From assembly GCA_026418175.1 (NCBI GenBank), contig JAOABX010000018.1, positions 1 through 53,140 of the forward strand: a stretch of DNA of 53,140 bases, given 5' to 3'. The notes beneath the pieces were generated by a model. The model saw only the letters and a list, made by a program, of their open reading frames with translations, ran no database searches and was not told the origin of the DNA. Position 1 is the stretch's first letter, and every line of letters starts with the position of its first letter. The translations under genes were made by a program, and so were the position numbers. Source of the stretch: Flavobacteriales bacterium (GTDB lineage: Bacteria > Bacteroidota > Bacteroidia > CAIKAF01). Shown here in pieces: positions 5,698 through 14,453 of the stretch.

Positions 5698-7254
5698 ATG
5701 AAGCATGTATTTTTAGTATTGTCTGGTACATATTGTTTGTTAAATTTTGCTACGAATAATCATACATTCAGCAACGATGTATTGTATTTTTGGAGCGGGG
5801 CTGTAACCCATCGGTCAGCCCGAGTAAACATAGTATTGGAGCAGTCTGCCGAAAAAGTGCGTATAGCCTGTGCACCTTCGATGGCTTTTGAAAATCCTGT
5901 TTATTCTTCATTTCAGGCAGTGACTGAAGCAACCGGGTTTGCAGCCGGTTTTGATATCATTGGGTTAGCACCCAATACCCGTTATTACTATGCAGTTGAA
6001 ATTAACGGCCAGCTCGACCTTACGCCGGATGATATTGGCTCGTTTCAAACTTTTCAGGAGGGAGCATTTTCGTTTTCGTTTTTGTTAGGAGCCTGCAACC
6101 TGTTTCCAAACAATCCGGTGTATGACTACATGCGGGCACAACATGCATTGTTTTACCTTAATGTAGGCGATTTGCATTATGCCAATCCCAACTCTGCAAG
6201 TGTAATACCTCACCGCGAAGCGTATGAAGACCGGGTGCTTAGTCGTGACCGTGAAATGAAACTGTTGCGTCATACACCCATTGCCTATGTGTGGGATGAC
6301 CATGATTTTTGTGGCGATAACAACGATGGCAACAACGGATGTGGCCCCGCTGCCAAACAGGCTTACAAAGAGTATGTGCCGCATTATCCGCTGGGTGATG
6401 CTGATGGCCCTACAGGTATCTATCAGGCTTTTACAGTAGGTAGGGTTCGATTCATCATGTCTGATATGCGTTCGGAACGAAAAGATGGACACATTTTTAG
6501 CGAAAAACAAAGGGAATGGCTAAAAAACGAAATGCGGCAAGCCCAGCAAAACGGTCAAATTATAGCCTGGGTTACTTCAGTATCCTATTCGGGTACAGGA
6601 AAAGACAACTGGGGAGGTTTTCCGGCCGACCGTGAAGATATTGGAAATTTTTTGCGTGATGAAAACATTCAAAATATGTTTATTCTTTCTGGCGATGCCC
6701 ACATGTCGGCCATTGATAATGGTACTCACAGTGATTTTTCGAAAGAACGAAATAATCCGAACCGCTATCCTATCTTTCAGTCGGCAGCATTGAATAACGT
6801 GGGATCAGATAAGGGGGGAGAATACAGCGAAGGCGGAACCTTCCCGAATCCACCGTTTACCGGGCAGTTTGGGGTAGTAACTGTAACTGACCATGGTGGC
6901 TCTGATATTTGTATCAATTTTAAAACCTATCGTTTAAACTTGATTTTTGATCAGCTGATTGAATTGTTGAATTTTGATTTTTGCCGCACCCTGCCTGAGG
7001 TTCCGATTACTGAAGCATCTAATACAACCTGGCTGAAGCAGGTAGCTCCACGGCACTTTGAAATACGCCTGCCCGAATCCGGCGACCTGGATTTAAAAGT
7101 GTTTGACTGGCTTGGAACCACCTATGTAAAACGTTATACCAAAGAAGCCGGTGAGCTTACTGCACTCGACCTTTCTGCTTTGGCGAGCGGAACATATTTT
7201 GTGAAAGTGGAGTCGAATCAAAGGCTTATGTTGCAGAAAATAGTGCTGGAATAA
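5698..7254 (+). CDS. PhoD-like metallophosphatase with T9SS sorting domain
   Basis: The ATG at 5698 gives a typical signal peptide (MKHVFLVLSG, then a hydrophobic stretch); an upstream ATG at 5662 would spoil it. An N-terminal Ig-like domain (about 25-120) precedes the PhoD catalytic domain. Metal-ligand motifs are GDLHYANP (about 157-164), WDDHDFCGDN (199-208), SDMRSERKDG and ILSGDAHMS (GDAH 332-335). PhoD enzymes are Ca/Fe-dependent phosphomonoesterases or phosphodiesterases. The last ~75 residues (ending DLSALASGTYFVKVES, then LMLQKIVLE) are a type A T9SS C-terminal sorting domain. The enzyme should therefore cross the outer membrane through the type IX system and act at the surface or outside the cell, probably in phosphate scavenging. 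Confidence 0.88.
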   Translation: MKHVFLVLSGTYCLLNFATNNHTFSNDVLYFWSGAVTHRSARVNIVLEQSAEKVRIACAPSMAFENPVYSSFQAVTEATGFAAGFDIIGLAPNTRYYYAVEINGQLDLTPDDIGSFQTFQEGAFSFSFLLGACNLFPNNPVYDYMRAQHALFYLNVGDLHYANPNSASVIPHREAYEDRVLSRDREMKLLRHTPIAYVWDDHDFCGDNNDGNNGCGPAAKQAYKEYVPHYPLGDADGPTGIYQAFTVGRVRFIMSDMRSERKDGHIFSEKQREWLKNEMRQAQQNGQIIAWVTSVSYSGTGKDNWGGFPADREDIGNFLRDENIQNMFILSGDAHMSAIDNGTHSDFSKERNNPNRYPIFQSAALNNVGSDKGGEYSEGGTFPNPPFTGQFGVVTVTDHGGSDICINFKTYRLNLIFDQLIELLNFDFCRTLPEVPITEASNTTWLKQVAPRHFEIRLPESGDLDLKVFDWLGTTYVKRYTKEAGELTALDLSALASGTYFVKVESNQRLMLQKIVLE

Positions 7255-7345
7255 TTGCACTATGTGCTAGATTAACTTCGTGATTTTTGTTACGTAAAAT
7301 AGCATGCAAATTATTGAACTTTGCATATAAATTTTATAGAAACTT

Positions 7346-8134
7346 ATGATCAACGAAGAAACAGATATTTTGCAAGCAAGTTACGAAGTACCTGTATTGG
7401 TTGATTTTTGGGCGCCATGGTGTGGCCCTTGCCGTTTTTTAAGTCCTGTATTGGATGAACTGGCTGCCGAAGCCCATGGCCGTTGGAAGCTGGTAAAAGT
7501 AAATACCGATGAGCAGCCTGAATTTATGCATAAGTATCGCATTCAAGGCATACCGGCGCTTAAGTTGTTTTATGGAGGTAAAATTATAGGCGAGCAAGTG
7601 GGTGCGTTGCCCAAACATCAACTGAAGCAATGGTTGGATGCGTTAATCCCCACACCTGAAAAGAAAGCCTGGCTGGCTTTACAGGCACATTTGCAAGAGA
7701 TTAGAGAGGAAGAAGCCATCCAAATGCTTCGCGATTTTTTGAAGACCTATCCTAATCACGATGAAGCAAAGGTTGCTTTGTTAGCCAGGGAAGTCATGCA
7801 TGACCCGCAGGGCGTAAAACCTATAATTGACGAATGGCTGAAACAACAGCCGGAACGCGACGACTTGAAAGATATCCAGGCAATGGCCACTTTCTTAACC
7901 ATCAATTTTAATGCAGGAACATCGGTGGATGCAATCCTGAACGATGCCAGAAAAGAATTACAGGAAAATATGGCTGATGAAGCTCTGGATAAACTTATTC
8001 AAAGCATTATGCGCAATAAGCAAGCCTATGATGAAATTGCTCGCAGGGTATGCATCGCTTTGTTTCACCGGTGGGGTGATCAACATCCGCTAACTCTAAA
8101 ATACCGCCGGCGGTTTAATATGGCTTTGTATTAA
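7346..8134 (+). CDS. Thioredoxin-TPR protein, CnoX/YbbN-like
   Basis: Residues 1-100 are a thioredoxin fold with VDFWAPWCGPCR (active cysteines C26 and C29) and the cis-proline region GIPALKLF. Residues about 110-262 are helical repeats similar to the TPR-like part of CnoX (YbbN), a holdase that hands clients to GroEL. Length (262) is close to that of CnoX (about 284). E. coli CnoX has lost the first active cysteine, whereas both are kept here, so this copy may also act as an oxidoreductase. The gene ends four bases inside the convergent rsmI gene. No signal peptide is present, so it is cytosolic. Confidence 0.85.
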   Translation: MINEETDILQASYEVPVLVDFWAPWCGPCRFLSPVLDELAAEAHGRWKLVKVNTDEQPEFMHKYRIQGIPALKLFYGGKIIGEQVGALPKHQLKQWLDALIPTPEKKAWLALQAHLQEIREEEAIQMLRDFLKTYPNHDEAKVALLAREVMHDPQGVKPIIDEWLKQQPERDDLKDIQAMATFLTINFNAGTSVDAILNDARKELQENMADEALDKLIQSIMRNKQAYDEIARRVCIALFHRWGDQHPLTLKYRRRFNMALY

Positions 8135-8823
8135 TCATTGTTAGATTGTGTTTCATTTTTTCCGCTAACTACCAATACAATTTCTCCTTTGGGAGGATGG
8201 TTGGTATAATGCTGGATGAGTTCAGCGGCAGTACCTCTCCGGGTTTCATGAAACATCTTACTTATTTCACGGCATACGCTAATCATGCGGTTTTCTCCAA
8301 AATAGGTTTTAAACTCTTCCAGGGCTTTTATTAGTCGGTAAGGCGATTCGTAAAATACAAGAGTACGTGTTTCTTCAGTGAGGGCTTTCAGGCGTTTTTG
8401 GCGCCCTTTTTTATGGGGTAAAAAGCCCTCAAACACAAATCGGTCTGTTGGAAAGCCTGATTGTACCAAGGCAGGAACAAAAGCCGTAGGACCGGGAAGG
8501 CATTCTACTTCAATGTTGTTATCAATACAGGCACGAACCAGTAAAAATGCAGGGTCAGAAATACCCGGCGTTCCGGCATCAGAAACAAGGCCCATGGTGG
8601 TACCACTCAATAAAAGGTCAATAATTTTTTTTACTGACTGGTGTTCGTTATATTGATGAAAACTCATCAATCGGTTTTGAATGTTGTAATGTTGCAGCAA
8701 TTTGGAAGTTTGCCGGGTGTCTTCGGCCAGGATGAGATGTACTTCCTTCAATAAGCGAATGGCCCGAAAGGTTATGTCTTCCAGGTTTCCTATAGGAGTG
8801 GGAATGATGAAAAGTTTTGACAC
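8131..8823 (-). CDS. rsmI: 16S rRNA (cytidine1402-2'-O)-methyltransferase RsmI
   Basis: The N-terminus reads LFIIPTPIGNLEDIT, the signature of RsmI within the tetrapyrrole-methylase family. It is followed by LAEDTRQTSKLL, the SAM-binding GLVSDAGTPGISDPA (79-91), PGPTAFVPAL, and the FEGFLPHKKGRQKRL stretch. RsmI 2'-O-methylates C1402 in the 16S rRNA decoding centre, using SAM. At 230 residues it is somewhat short of the E. coli protein (about 286) because the C-terminal domain is small, which is common in Bacteroidota. It overlaps the convergent thioredoxin-like gene by four bases. It lies 10 bases after the M28 peptidase gene on the same strand, so they may be cotranscribed. Confidence 0.93.
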   Translation of the reverse strand: MSKLFIIPTPIGNLEDITFRAIRLLKEVHLILAEDTRQTSKLLQHYNIQNRLMSFHQYNEHQSVKKIIDLLLSGTTMGLVSDAGTPGISDPAFLLVRACIDNNIEVECLPGPTAFVPALVQSGFPTDRFVFEGFLPHKKGRQKRLKALTEETRTLVFYESPYRLIKALEEFKTYFGENRMISVCREISKMFHETRRGTAAELIQHYTNHPPKGEIVLVVSGKNETQSNND

Positions 8824-8833
8824 AGGTTTATAA

Positions 8834-10114
8834 TTAATAGCGTTTAATCAGTTCAGTAATCAGGGTAAACACTTCATTAAACTTGGTGAGTTGTAAATTT
8901 TCAGCTCGGTCGTTCACATCATGATAGTGTTTGTATGCCCCCATGGTATAAATGAAAACTGCCGGGACACCGGCTTCAGCAAAATAATAATGATCGCTAT
9001 TGGGGGCATTGCTTCGTTCTTTGATGGTTTTAAGTAGCTGTAATTCTTCATTAATGGCGGTCATTGTGCGGAAAATGCGTGGTTGTTCTTTTCCATTTAC
9101 TACGGTGATACCCTCTTCGCCGCCACCCATCAAATCAACATTGATTAATAAACGGATATTTTTAAGCGGAAATATTGGATTCATGGTAAAATACTTTGAC
9201 CCTATCAATCCGGCTTCTTCCCCGGCAAAGGCAATAAATGCAATGGAATATTTACAAAATTGCGGATTCTCTGCGAAATATTTTGCCAAACTTAACATCA
9301 TAGCCACCCCACTGGCATTGTCGTTGGCTCCATAAAAAGTAATGTTCGGGCCTATTTTCCCCAAGTGGTCATAGTGTGCAGTAAACACGATGAAGGTATC
9401 GGGAACCGTGTTGCCTGGTATGTACGCAATCACGTTTTGTGTAGTATGTTGAGGTACGTATCGATTTTGAATGGCTACTTTTAAGGTTTTATGTTCTTTT
9501 TTCAACGTGTTTCGCATTACATCCAGTTGAGCATACAGGGTGGTGTCAGTGGATACACTCCAGGTAATTTTATCTTTAATGCGAATAATACCTTTGGCAC
9601 CGTATGGGTTCATTCCTAAGTTTTTAAAAGCTTTTTTGGAATCGTCGGTTGTAATTCCTTTTTCATCCATTACCAGAAATGTTTTATCAAAGCGCTGTTT
9701 GGAAAATTTTCGAAATCTTTTTTCATTGCTGAGTAACAAACTATCTATCCAAACTAATTTATATTCTCCACGTATAGCAGGGCAGGAGGCTACCGGTATA
9801 AAATCAACACCCGGACGCAGAGAGTCTTTGCCAGATATTGCAGATATTTCATAGGGAAATGTATTAACAGGAAATTGAAAATTTTGAAAATAGGTCATGG
9901 CTTTCGGAAACCTTTTTAAGCCCATCCGGTTAAATTCTGCCGCAATAAAATGGGCAGCCCGTGAGTCGCCATCATCAATATACCCTCTTCCGGCAAAGTA
10001 TTCGTGCGATAGGGTATCTACAATCTTTCGTCCGTATTGCTCAGCATTAAACTGTGCTTGCAGACTAACTGCAAACCAAACTAATAACCCGCATAGACAT
10101 CCTGTTTTTTTCAT
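8834..10114 (-). CDS. M28-family zinc aminopeptidase, secreted
   Basis: A signal peptide (MKKTGCLCGLLVWF, cleavage near AQA/Q) precedes a long N-terminal region with a PA-like insert. The M28 peptidase domain follows. Zinc ligands and catalytic residues are visible: H247 (FTAHYDHLG), D265 (NDNASGV), E299 and E300 (AGEEAGL), D327 (NVDLMG) and H398 (YKHYHDVND). The enzyme should remove N-terminal residues from peptides in the periplasm or outside the cell. Length (426) is normal for Bacteroidota members with this N-terminal domain. Its start overlaps the end of the upstream hypothetical gene by four bases, indicating coupling in an operon ending with rsmI. Confidence 0.88.
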   Translation of the reverse strand: MKKTGCLCGLLVWFAVSLQAQFNAEQYGRKIVDTLSHEYFAGRGYIDDGDSRAAHFIAAEFNRMGLKRFPKAMTYFQNFQFPVNTFPYEISAISGKDSLRPGVDFIPVASCPAIRGEYKLVWIDSLLLSNEKRFRKFSKQRFDKTFLVMDEKGITTDDSKKAFKNLGMNPYGAKGIIRIKDKITWSVSTDTTLYAQLDVMRNTLKKEHKTLKVAIQNRYVPQHTTQNVIAYIPGNTVPDTFIVFTAHYDHLGKIGPNITFYGANDNASGVAMMLSLAKYFAENPQFCKYSIAFIAFAGEEAGLIGSKYFTMNPIFPLKNIRLLINVDLMGGGEEGITVVNGKEQPRIFRTMTAINEELQLLKTIKERSNAPNSDHYYFAEAGVPAVFIYTMGAYKHYHDVNDRAENLQLTKFNEVFTLITELIKRY

Positions 10115-10830
10115 GCATGGCGGCGCTGAATATATATCAGCATTTTCTGAAAGGTTTTCGATTCAAAATCCCAGTGGTATTTTCCTGCATAGTCATTAAT
10201 GGTAACCAAAGCTTCATCCAGAGTTTGTAGTTGATTTACCTTGTTGATAAATTCATTATAAGGTACATTATCGCCCTGAAACAGTTCGTTAATGAAAAGA
10301 AATTTTTCATGCAGGGCAATGGCTTTTGTCAAGTCAGCTATTTTACTTAGGGCTAATTTGTCGGCCAGGGCTTCTTTTACTGCGTCTGATTTTTGGTCGT
10401 TAAAAGTAACTTTCGCTTCGGCAACTGTCATGGCAGGGATTTTTGTTTCCTTCAGAGGTTCCGTCGAAGGAGCGGTGGGGGGGGCACCCGCTGTAGGCTG
10501 AATTTTTGTAGGGGGAACTTCGGCTACCGAGGGTTGAATGGAAGGCTCAGTTTTGGGTTGCACTGGTGGTTCAACAATAGGTTGTGGCGCAGTTTTTACA
10601 ACCGATTCGGGAATTGTATCCATCACTGCAGCTGGCGGTGTAAGCACAATAGAAGGGTTTACAGACCTGGCATATTTCAATATCACCGAAAGTTCGTAAG
10701 CCTGGCGTAATTCGTTGTGCATTTTTTCAATGTCAGCAACATTTAGAGTATGGGTTTGCATTTGTTGCAATAGGTGCTGAGTACGCAGCACGTGTAATTC
10801 AATTTTTTCGAGTATTTCGGGCGTATTCAT
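10111..10830 (-). CDS. Conserved Bacteroidota protein with Pro-rich linker
   Basis: I do not recognise a named family. The N-terminal ~55 residues are helical (MNTPEILEKI, HNELRQAYEL). A linker from about 60 to 135 is rich in proline, threonine and alanine. The C-terminal ~80 residues (ADLTKAIALHEKFLFINELF, GDNVPYNEFINKVNQ, YHWDFESKTFQKML, ending RRH) resemble a small domain I recall from Bacteroidota hypothetical proteins with KFLFINELF and a tryptophan-containing WD.ES end. No signal peptide or membrane segment is seen. It overlaps the M28 peptidase gene by four bases and lies divergent to tdk. A role as an adaptor with two binding ends joined by a flexible linker is only a guess. Confidence 0.7.
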   Translation of the reverse strand: MNTPEILEKIELHVLRTQHLLQQMQTHTLNVADIEKMHNELRQAYELSVILKYARSVNPSIVLTPPAAVMDTIPESVVKTAPQPIVEPPVQPKTEPSIQPSVAEVPPTKIQPTAGAPPTAPSTEPLKETKIPAMTVAEAKVTFNDQKSDAVKEALADKLALSKIADLTKAIALHEKFLFINELFQGDNVPYNEFINKVNQLQTLDEALVTINDYAGKYHWDFESKTFQKMLIYIQRRHA

Positions 10831-10872
10831 GAGATTGTTTACAGAATAAACGGTTTAACCTGGTTTTTATGT

Positions 10873-10880
10873 TAATTTTG
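10873..10880 (+). promoter_or_regulatory. Bacteroidota -7 box upstream of tdk
   Basis: TAATTTTG matches TAnnTTTG and lies 59 bases before the tdk start codon. No good TTTG box is found about 19 bases further up, so only the -7 element is supported. Confidence 0.4.
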
Positions 10881-10938
10881 AAATAAAGTTGCACAAATTT
10901 ACAGCCTGATTTTTGGCGAAGCAAAGGATTTATTCAAG

Positions 10939-11526
10939 ATGTTTGTTGAAAACACATTTAAGCAAACCGATAAGCGGAGAGGATGGATAGAAGTAATCTG
11001 CGGCTCAATGTTTTCGGGCAAGACCGAAGAATTGATTCGCCGTTTGAAAAGGGCACAGTTTGCTCGTTTAAACGTGGAAATTTTTAAGCCGGCCATTGAT
11101 ACTCGGTATGATGAGCAAAAGGTGGTGTCGCACGATGCCAATTCCATTCAATCTACTGCAGTTCCTTCTTCAGCTAATATTTTGCTGCTTGCAAACAATG
11201 TGGATGTGGTGGGTATAGATGAAGCCCAGTTCTTTGACCAGGGCTTGGTTGAGGTGTGTAATACCTTGGCCAATAATGGTGTACGTGTTATTATTGCCGG
11301 GCTTGACATGGATTATTTAGGAAATCCTTTTGGGGTGATGCCACAACTGATGGCCGTTGCAGAGTTTGTAACTAAAGTACATGCCATTTGTGTAGAATGT
11401 GGCCACTTGGCACACCATTCTTATCGGGTTACCGGCGAAAGTAAAATTGTTTTATTAGGAGAAACTGATAAGTACAAACCTTTGTGCCGTTATTGTTATC
11501 AAAATCACCACGCACAATCTTCTTAA
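10939..11526 (+). CDS. tdk: Thymidine kinase (type II, TK1-like)
   Basis: The Walker A loop is in [14 protein letters not shown] (P-loop residues 22-29), preceded by GWIEV as in bacterial TK1-type kinases. The Walker B/catalytic part is [23 protein letters not shown] follows, then the lasso region with zinc cysteines CVECGH and CRYC. The enzyme phosphorylates thymidine with ATP in the salvage pathway, in the cytosol as a tetramer. Length 195 is typical. The gene sits three bases before murF-alr on the same strand, so the two are probably cotranscribed, as a nucleotide-salvage and cell-wall pair without an obvious functional link. Confidence 0.95.
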   Translation: MFVENTFKQTDKRRGWIEVICGSMFSGKTEELIRRLKRAQFARLNVEIFKPAIDTRYDEQKVVSHDANSIQSTAVPSSANILLLANNVDVVGIDEAQFFDQGLVEVCNTLANNGVRVIIAGLDMDYLGNPFGVMPQLMAVAEFVTKVHAICVECGHLAHHSYRVTGESKIVLLGETDKYKPLCRYCYQNHHAQSS

Positions 11527-11529
11527 TGC

Positions 11530-13998
11530 ATGTACACCATCGAAGATATTGCACGAATTTGCGAAGGTACCTGCCTACAGGCTGGAAACAGACTGAATCC
11601 TGTATTGTACCTGTGTACGGATAGCCGTAAGGTAGTATTTGCCGATTCCTCGCTATTTATTGCTATTCGTGGATTGTATCACGACGGCCATTTATTTGCC
11701 GAACAGGCATATTCCAAAGGTATTCGGTATTTTTTAATAAACCGGGATGCTGCAATCAGCTTGCATGCTGATGCGGTATACGTTTGCGTGGACGATACAT
11801 TGGAAGCCATACAAAAATTGGCTGCATATCATCGACGCAGGTTTCATTATCCTGTGATTGGAATAACAGGCAGTAATGGTAAAACGGTGGTTAAAGAGTG
11901 GCTGTATCAATTGTTAAGTCCTTCTTATCAGATCATTAAAAGTCCGGGTAGTTATAATTCTCAAATAGGAGTGCCCTTGTCGTTGTGGAATATGGCAAGT
12001 GAACATACCTTAGGAATTTTTGAAGCCGGAATTTCCAAACCAGGGGAGATGCAAAAACTTGCCCGGATGATTCGTCCGGACATTGGTATATTTACCATGA
12101 TTGGAGATGCACATGGTGAAAACTTTTCCTCGGTTGAGCAGAAAATTCGCGAAAAATTGCAACTCTTTCATTCGTGCCATACCTTAATTTATTGTCGCGA
12201 CCATGTAGCCATCCATGAGGTAATACGAGCATATGAGCCATTGCGAGGCATTCGTTTTTTTACCTGGTCAGCAACGCAAGATGCAGAAATGCGTGTTTTG
12301 TCAGTCTCCAAATTTCATGGCTCCACCGTGTTACAGCTGCAGGCCGGTGAAAAATTTGAAATTACCATCCCATTTACTGACCATGCTTCTATTGAAAATG
12401 CCTTGCATGGCGTGGCAACCATGTTGGTATTGAATGTACCGGTAGCTGAGATTCAACATACCGTAGCCGGCCTCCAACCCGTAGCTATGCGGCTTGAAAT
12501 GAAAAAAGGGATAAACGGTTGCCGAATTATTAATGATGCGTACAATGCCGACCTTGATTCGATTCGCATTGCTTTGCAGTATTTATTTGAATTGGGTAGC
12601 CATCACAAAAAAACGTTGATTCTAACTGACATTCAACAATCTGGGAAACCTGAAGGCCAATTATATCGTGAATTGGCAGATTTGGTTAATGGCTATAATT
12701 TTGAACGGGTGATGCTGATCGGGCAAGCTATAGCAATGCATAAAAATCTATTTCAACGAGTTTCACATATATTTTCAAATACGGATGAATTATTACAGGC
12801 CTTACCTTTACTAAATTTCAGAGAAGAAGACGTTTTGATTAAAGGGGCCCGGGTTTTTCAGTTAGAACGGCTTGATACTTTTTTGGTAGAAAAGATACAT
12901 TCTACTGTGTTGGAAATTAACCTGAATGCGCTGGCGCACAACCTAAATTATTATCGCTCGTTATTGCAGCCGGGTACCCGCCTCATGGCCATGGTAAAGG
13001 CTGCTTCATATGGTACTGGTGAACATGAAGTGGCGCAGTTGTTAGAATTTTATAAAGCTGATTATTTGGCTGTGGCGTATACTGACGAAGGTATTCACTT
13101 GCGTCAGCAAGGAGTTTCATTGCCCGTGATGGTAATGAGTCCTGAAACAGAACATTATGACCGGATGGCACAGTACCGGCTGGAGCCGGAGATTTACAAC
13201 CAGCGCTCGTTAACCCGATTTATTCTGTTTGCACGTTCTACAACCTCAGACGTTCCCCCGGTACATCTAAAAATCAACACAGGTATGAACCGGCTGGGAT
13301 TTGACCTGGAAGAAATTTCGGTTCTTATTCGTTTATTGAAAGAAAATCCTCAGATTCAGGTAGCATCTGTATTTTCTCACTTGGCAGCATCTGAATCTGC
13401 CCAGCATGATGCATTTACTGAAATTCAAATTTCGCGGTTTAATCAGGCATGTCAAATGCTGTATGATGCTCTGGGGTATATGCCTTTACGCCACATATTA
13501 AATACAGGTGGTATTGAGCGATTCCCGGAAGCACAATACGAAATGGTTCGATTAGGCATAGGATTATACGGAGTGGGAGCTACACCCGAACAATCGAAAC
13601 ACCTGATGCCTGTAGCGCGGATGAAGACCGTTATTTCGCAGATTCGTAAAGTACCAGCTAGAGAATCAGTTGGGTATGGTCGAAGTACTGTGTGTGAAAA
13701 AGACACAGTGATAGCTACTGTTCCGGTGGGATATGCTGACGGTTATCGTCGATCTCTAAGCAATGGAATAGGAGCCATGGTGGTGAATGGTATGTTGGCT
13801 CCTGTGGTGGGCCGGATATGCATGGATATGACCATGATCGATATTACCGGAATAGATGCTTCAGAAGGCGATGAAGTCATAATTTTTGGCGACAGCATTC
13901 TACCGTTAGAAAAGCTGGCACAGCAAATGCAAACCATCCCATATGAAATTCTTACCGGAATTTCGCACCGGGTAAAACGGATTTTCGTAAAAGAATAA
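11530..13998 (+). CDS. Bifunctional MurF-alanine racemase
   Basis: The N-terminal ~455 residues are a Mur ligase of MurF type, with P-loop GITGSNGKTVVKEW (GSNGKT 114-119) and NDAYNAD in the C-terminal region. MurF adds D-Ala-D-Ala to UDP-MurNAc-tripeptide. Residues about 460-822 are alanine racemase: PLP lysine K490 in MVKAASYGTG, KINTGMNRLGF, HILNTGG, VGYGRSTV, the VPVGYADGYRRS block that holds the second catalytic base region, and GRICMDMTMIDI. The fusion provides D-Ala synthesis and its use in one polypeptide. It is a known Bacteroidota arrangement. The racemase motif has AASYGTG where most have ANAYGHG, a mild variation. Length 822 fits the fusion family. Confidence 0.94.
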   Translation: MYTIEDIARICEGTCLQAGNRLNPVLYLCTDSRKVVFADSSLFIAIRGLYHDGHLFAEQAYSKGIRYFLINRDAAISLHADAVYVCVDDTLEAIQKLAAYHRRRFHYPVIGITGSNGKTVVKEWLYQLLSPSYQIIKSPGSYNSQIGVPLSLWNMASEHTLGIFEAGISKPGEMQKLARMIRPDIGIFTMIGDAHGENFSSVEQKIREKLQLFHSCHTLIYCRDHVAIHEVIRAYEPLRGIRFFTWSATQDAEMRVLSVSKFHGSTVLQLQAGEKFEITIPFTDHASIENALHGVATMLVLNVPVAEIQHTVAGLQPVAMRLEMKKGINGCRIINDAYNADLDSIRIALQYLFELGSHHKKTLILTDIQQSGKPEGQLYRELADLVNGYNFERVMLIGQAIAMHKNLFQRVSHIFSNTDELLQALPLLNFREEDVLIKGARVFQLERLDTFLVEKIHSTVLEINLNALAHNLNYYRSLLQPGTRLMAMVKAASYGTGEHEVAQLLEFYKADYLAVAYTDEGIHLRQQGVSLPVMVMSPETEHYDRMAQYRLEPEIYNQRSLTRFILFARSTTSDVPPVHLKINTGMNRLGFDLEEISVLIRLLKENPQIQVASVFSHLAASESAQHDAFTEIQISRFNQACQMLYDALGYMPLRHILNTGGIERFPEAQYEMVRLGIGLYGVGATPEQSKHLMPVARMKTVISQIRKVPARESVGYGRSTVCEKDTVIATVPVGYADGYRRSLSNGIGAMVVNGMLAPVVGRICMDMTMIDITGIDASEGDEVIIFGDSILPLEKLAQQMQTIPYEILTGISHRVKRIFVKE

Positions 13999-14254
13999 CG
14001 CGGCTTTGTTACTGCATATTTATTTGAGAGGATTGTAAAATAAATTTATACATCCGCTGGATGGCTGATTGTTGATGTGAATTTTTAATGATGCTTCTCT
14101 TCAATTTTTTTTGTATGAAAGAATCATTCTTTGGGTTGACTGGAGGCTTTACATCAAAAAGATTATATATAAGAAAAAGGATTTTAAGAGGGTGAAAGAG
14201 AATAAAAACTAAGAAAAAGAAAACTGAAAGTTCTGTCCTTTCATTCAGCATTTG

Positions 14255-14336
<82 letters not shown>

Positions 14337-14453
14337 AAGTTTTAAAACGGTTACAAAAATACGCAAAATAATTATTCGGAATTCAGTATAAGTAATTCGT
14401 CAAAATTATTATCCACCGTGAATAAGCTTAAAGGAACACTTATTTTATGATGA

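Noticed and set aside
10292-10710. Two plus-strand frames inside the Pro-rich protein gene
   Set aside because: They arise from the P/T-rich linker on the other strand. Translation is Arg/Ser-rich and lacks a domain.
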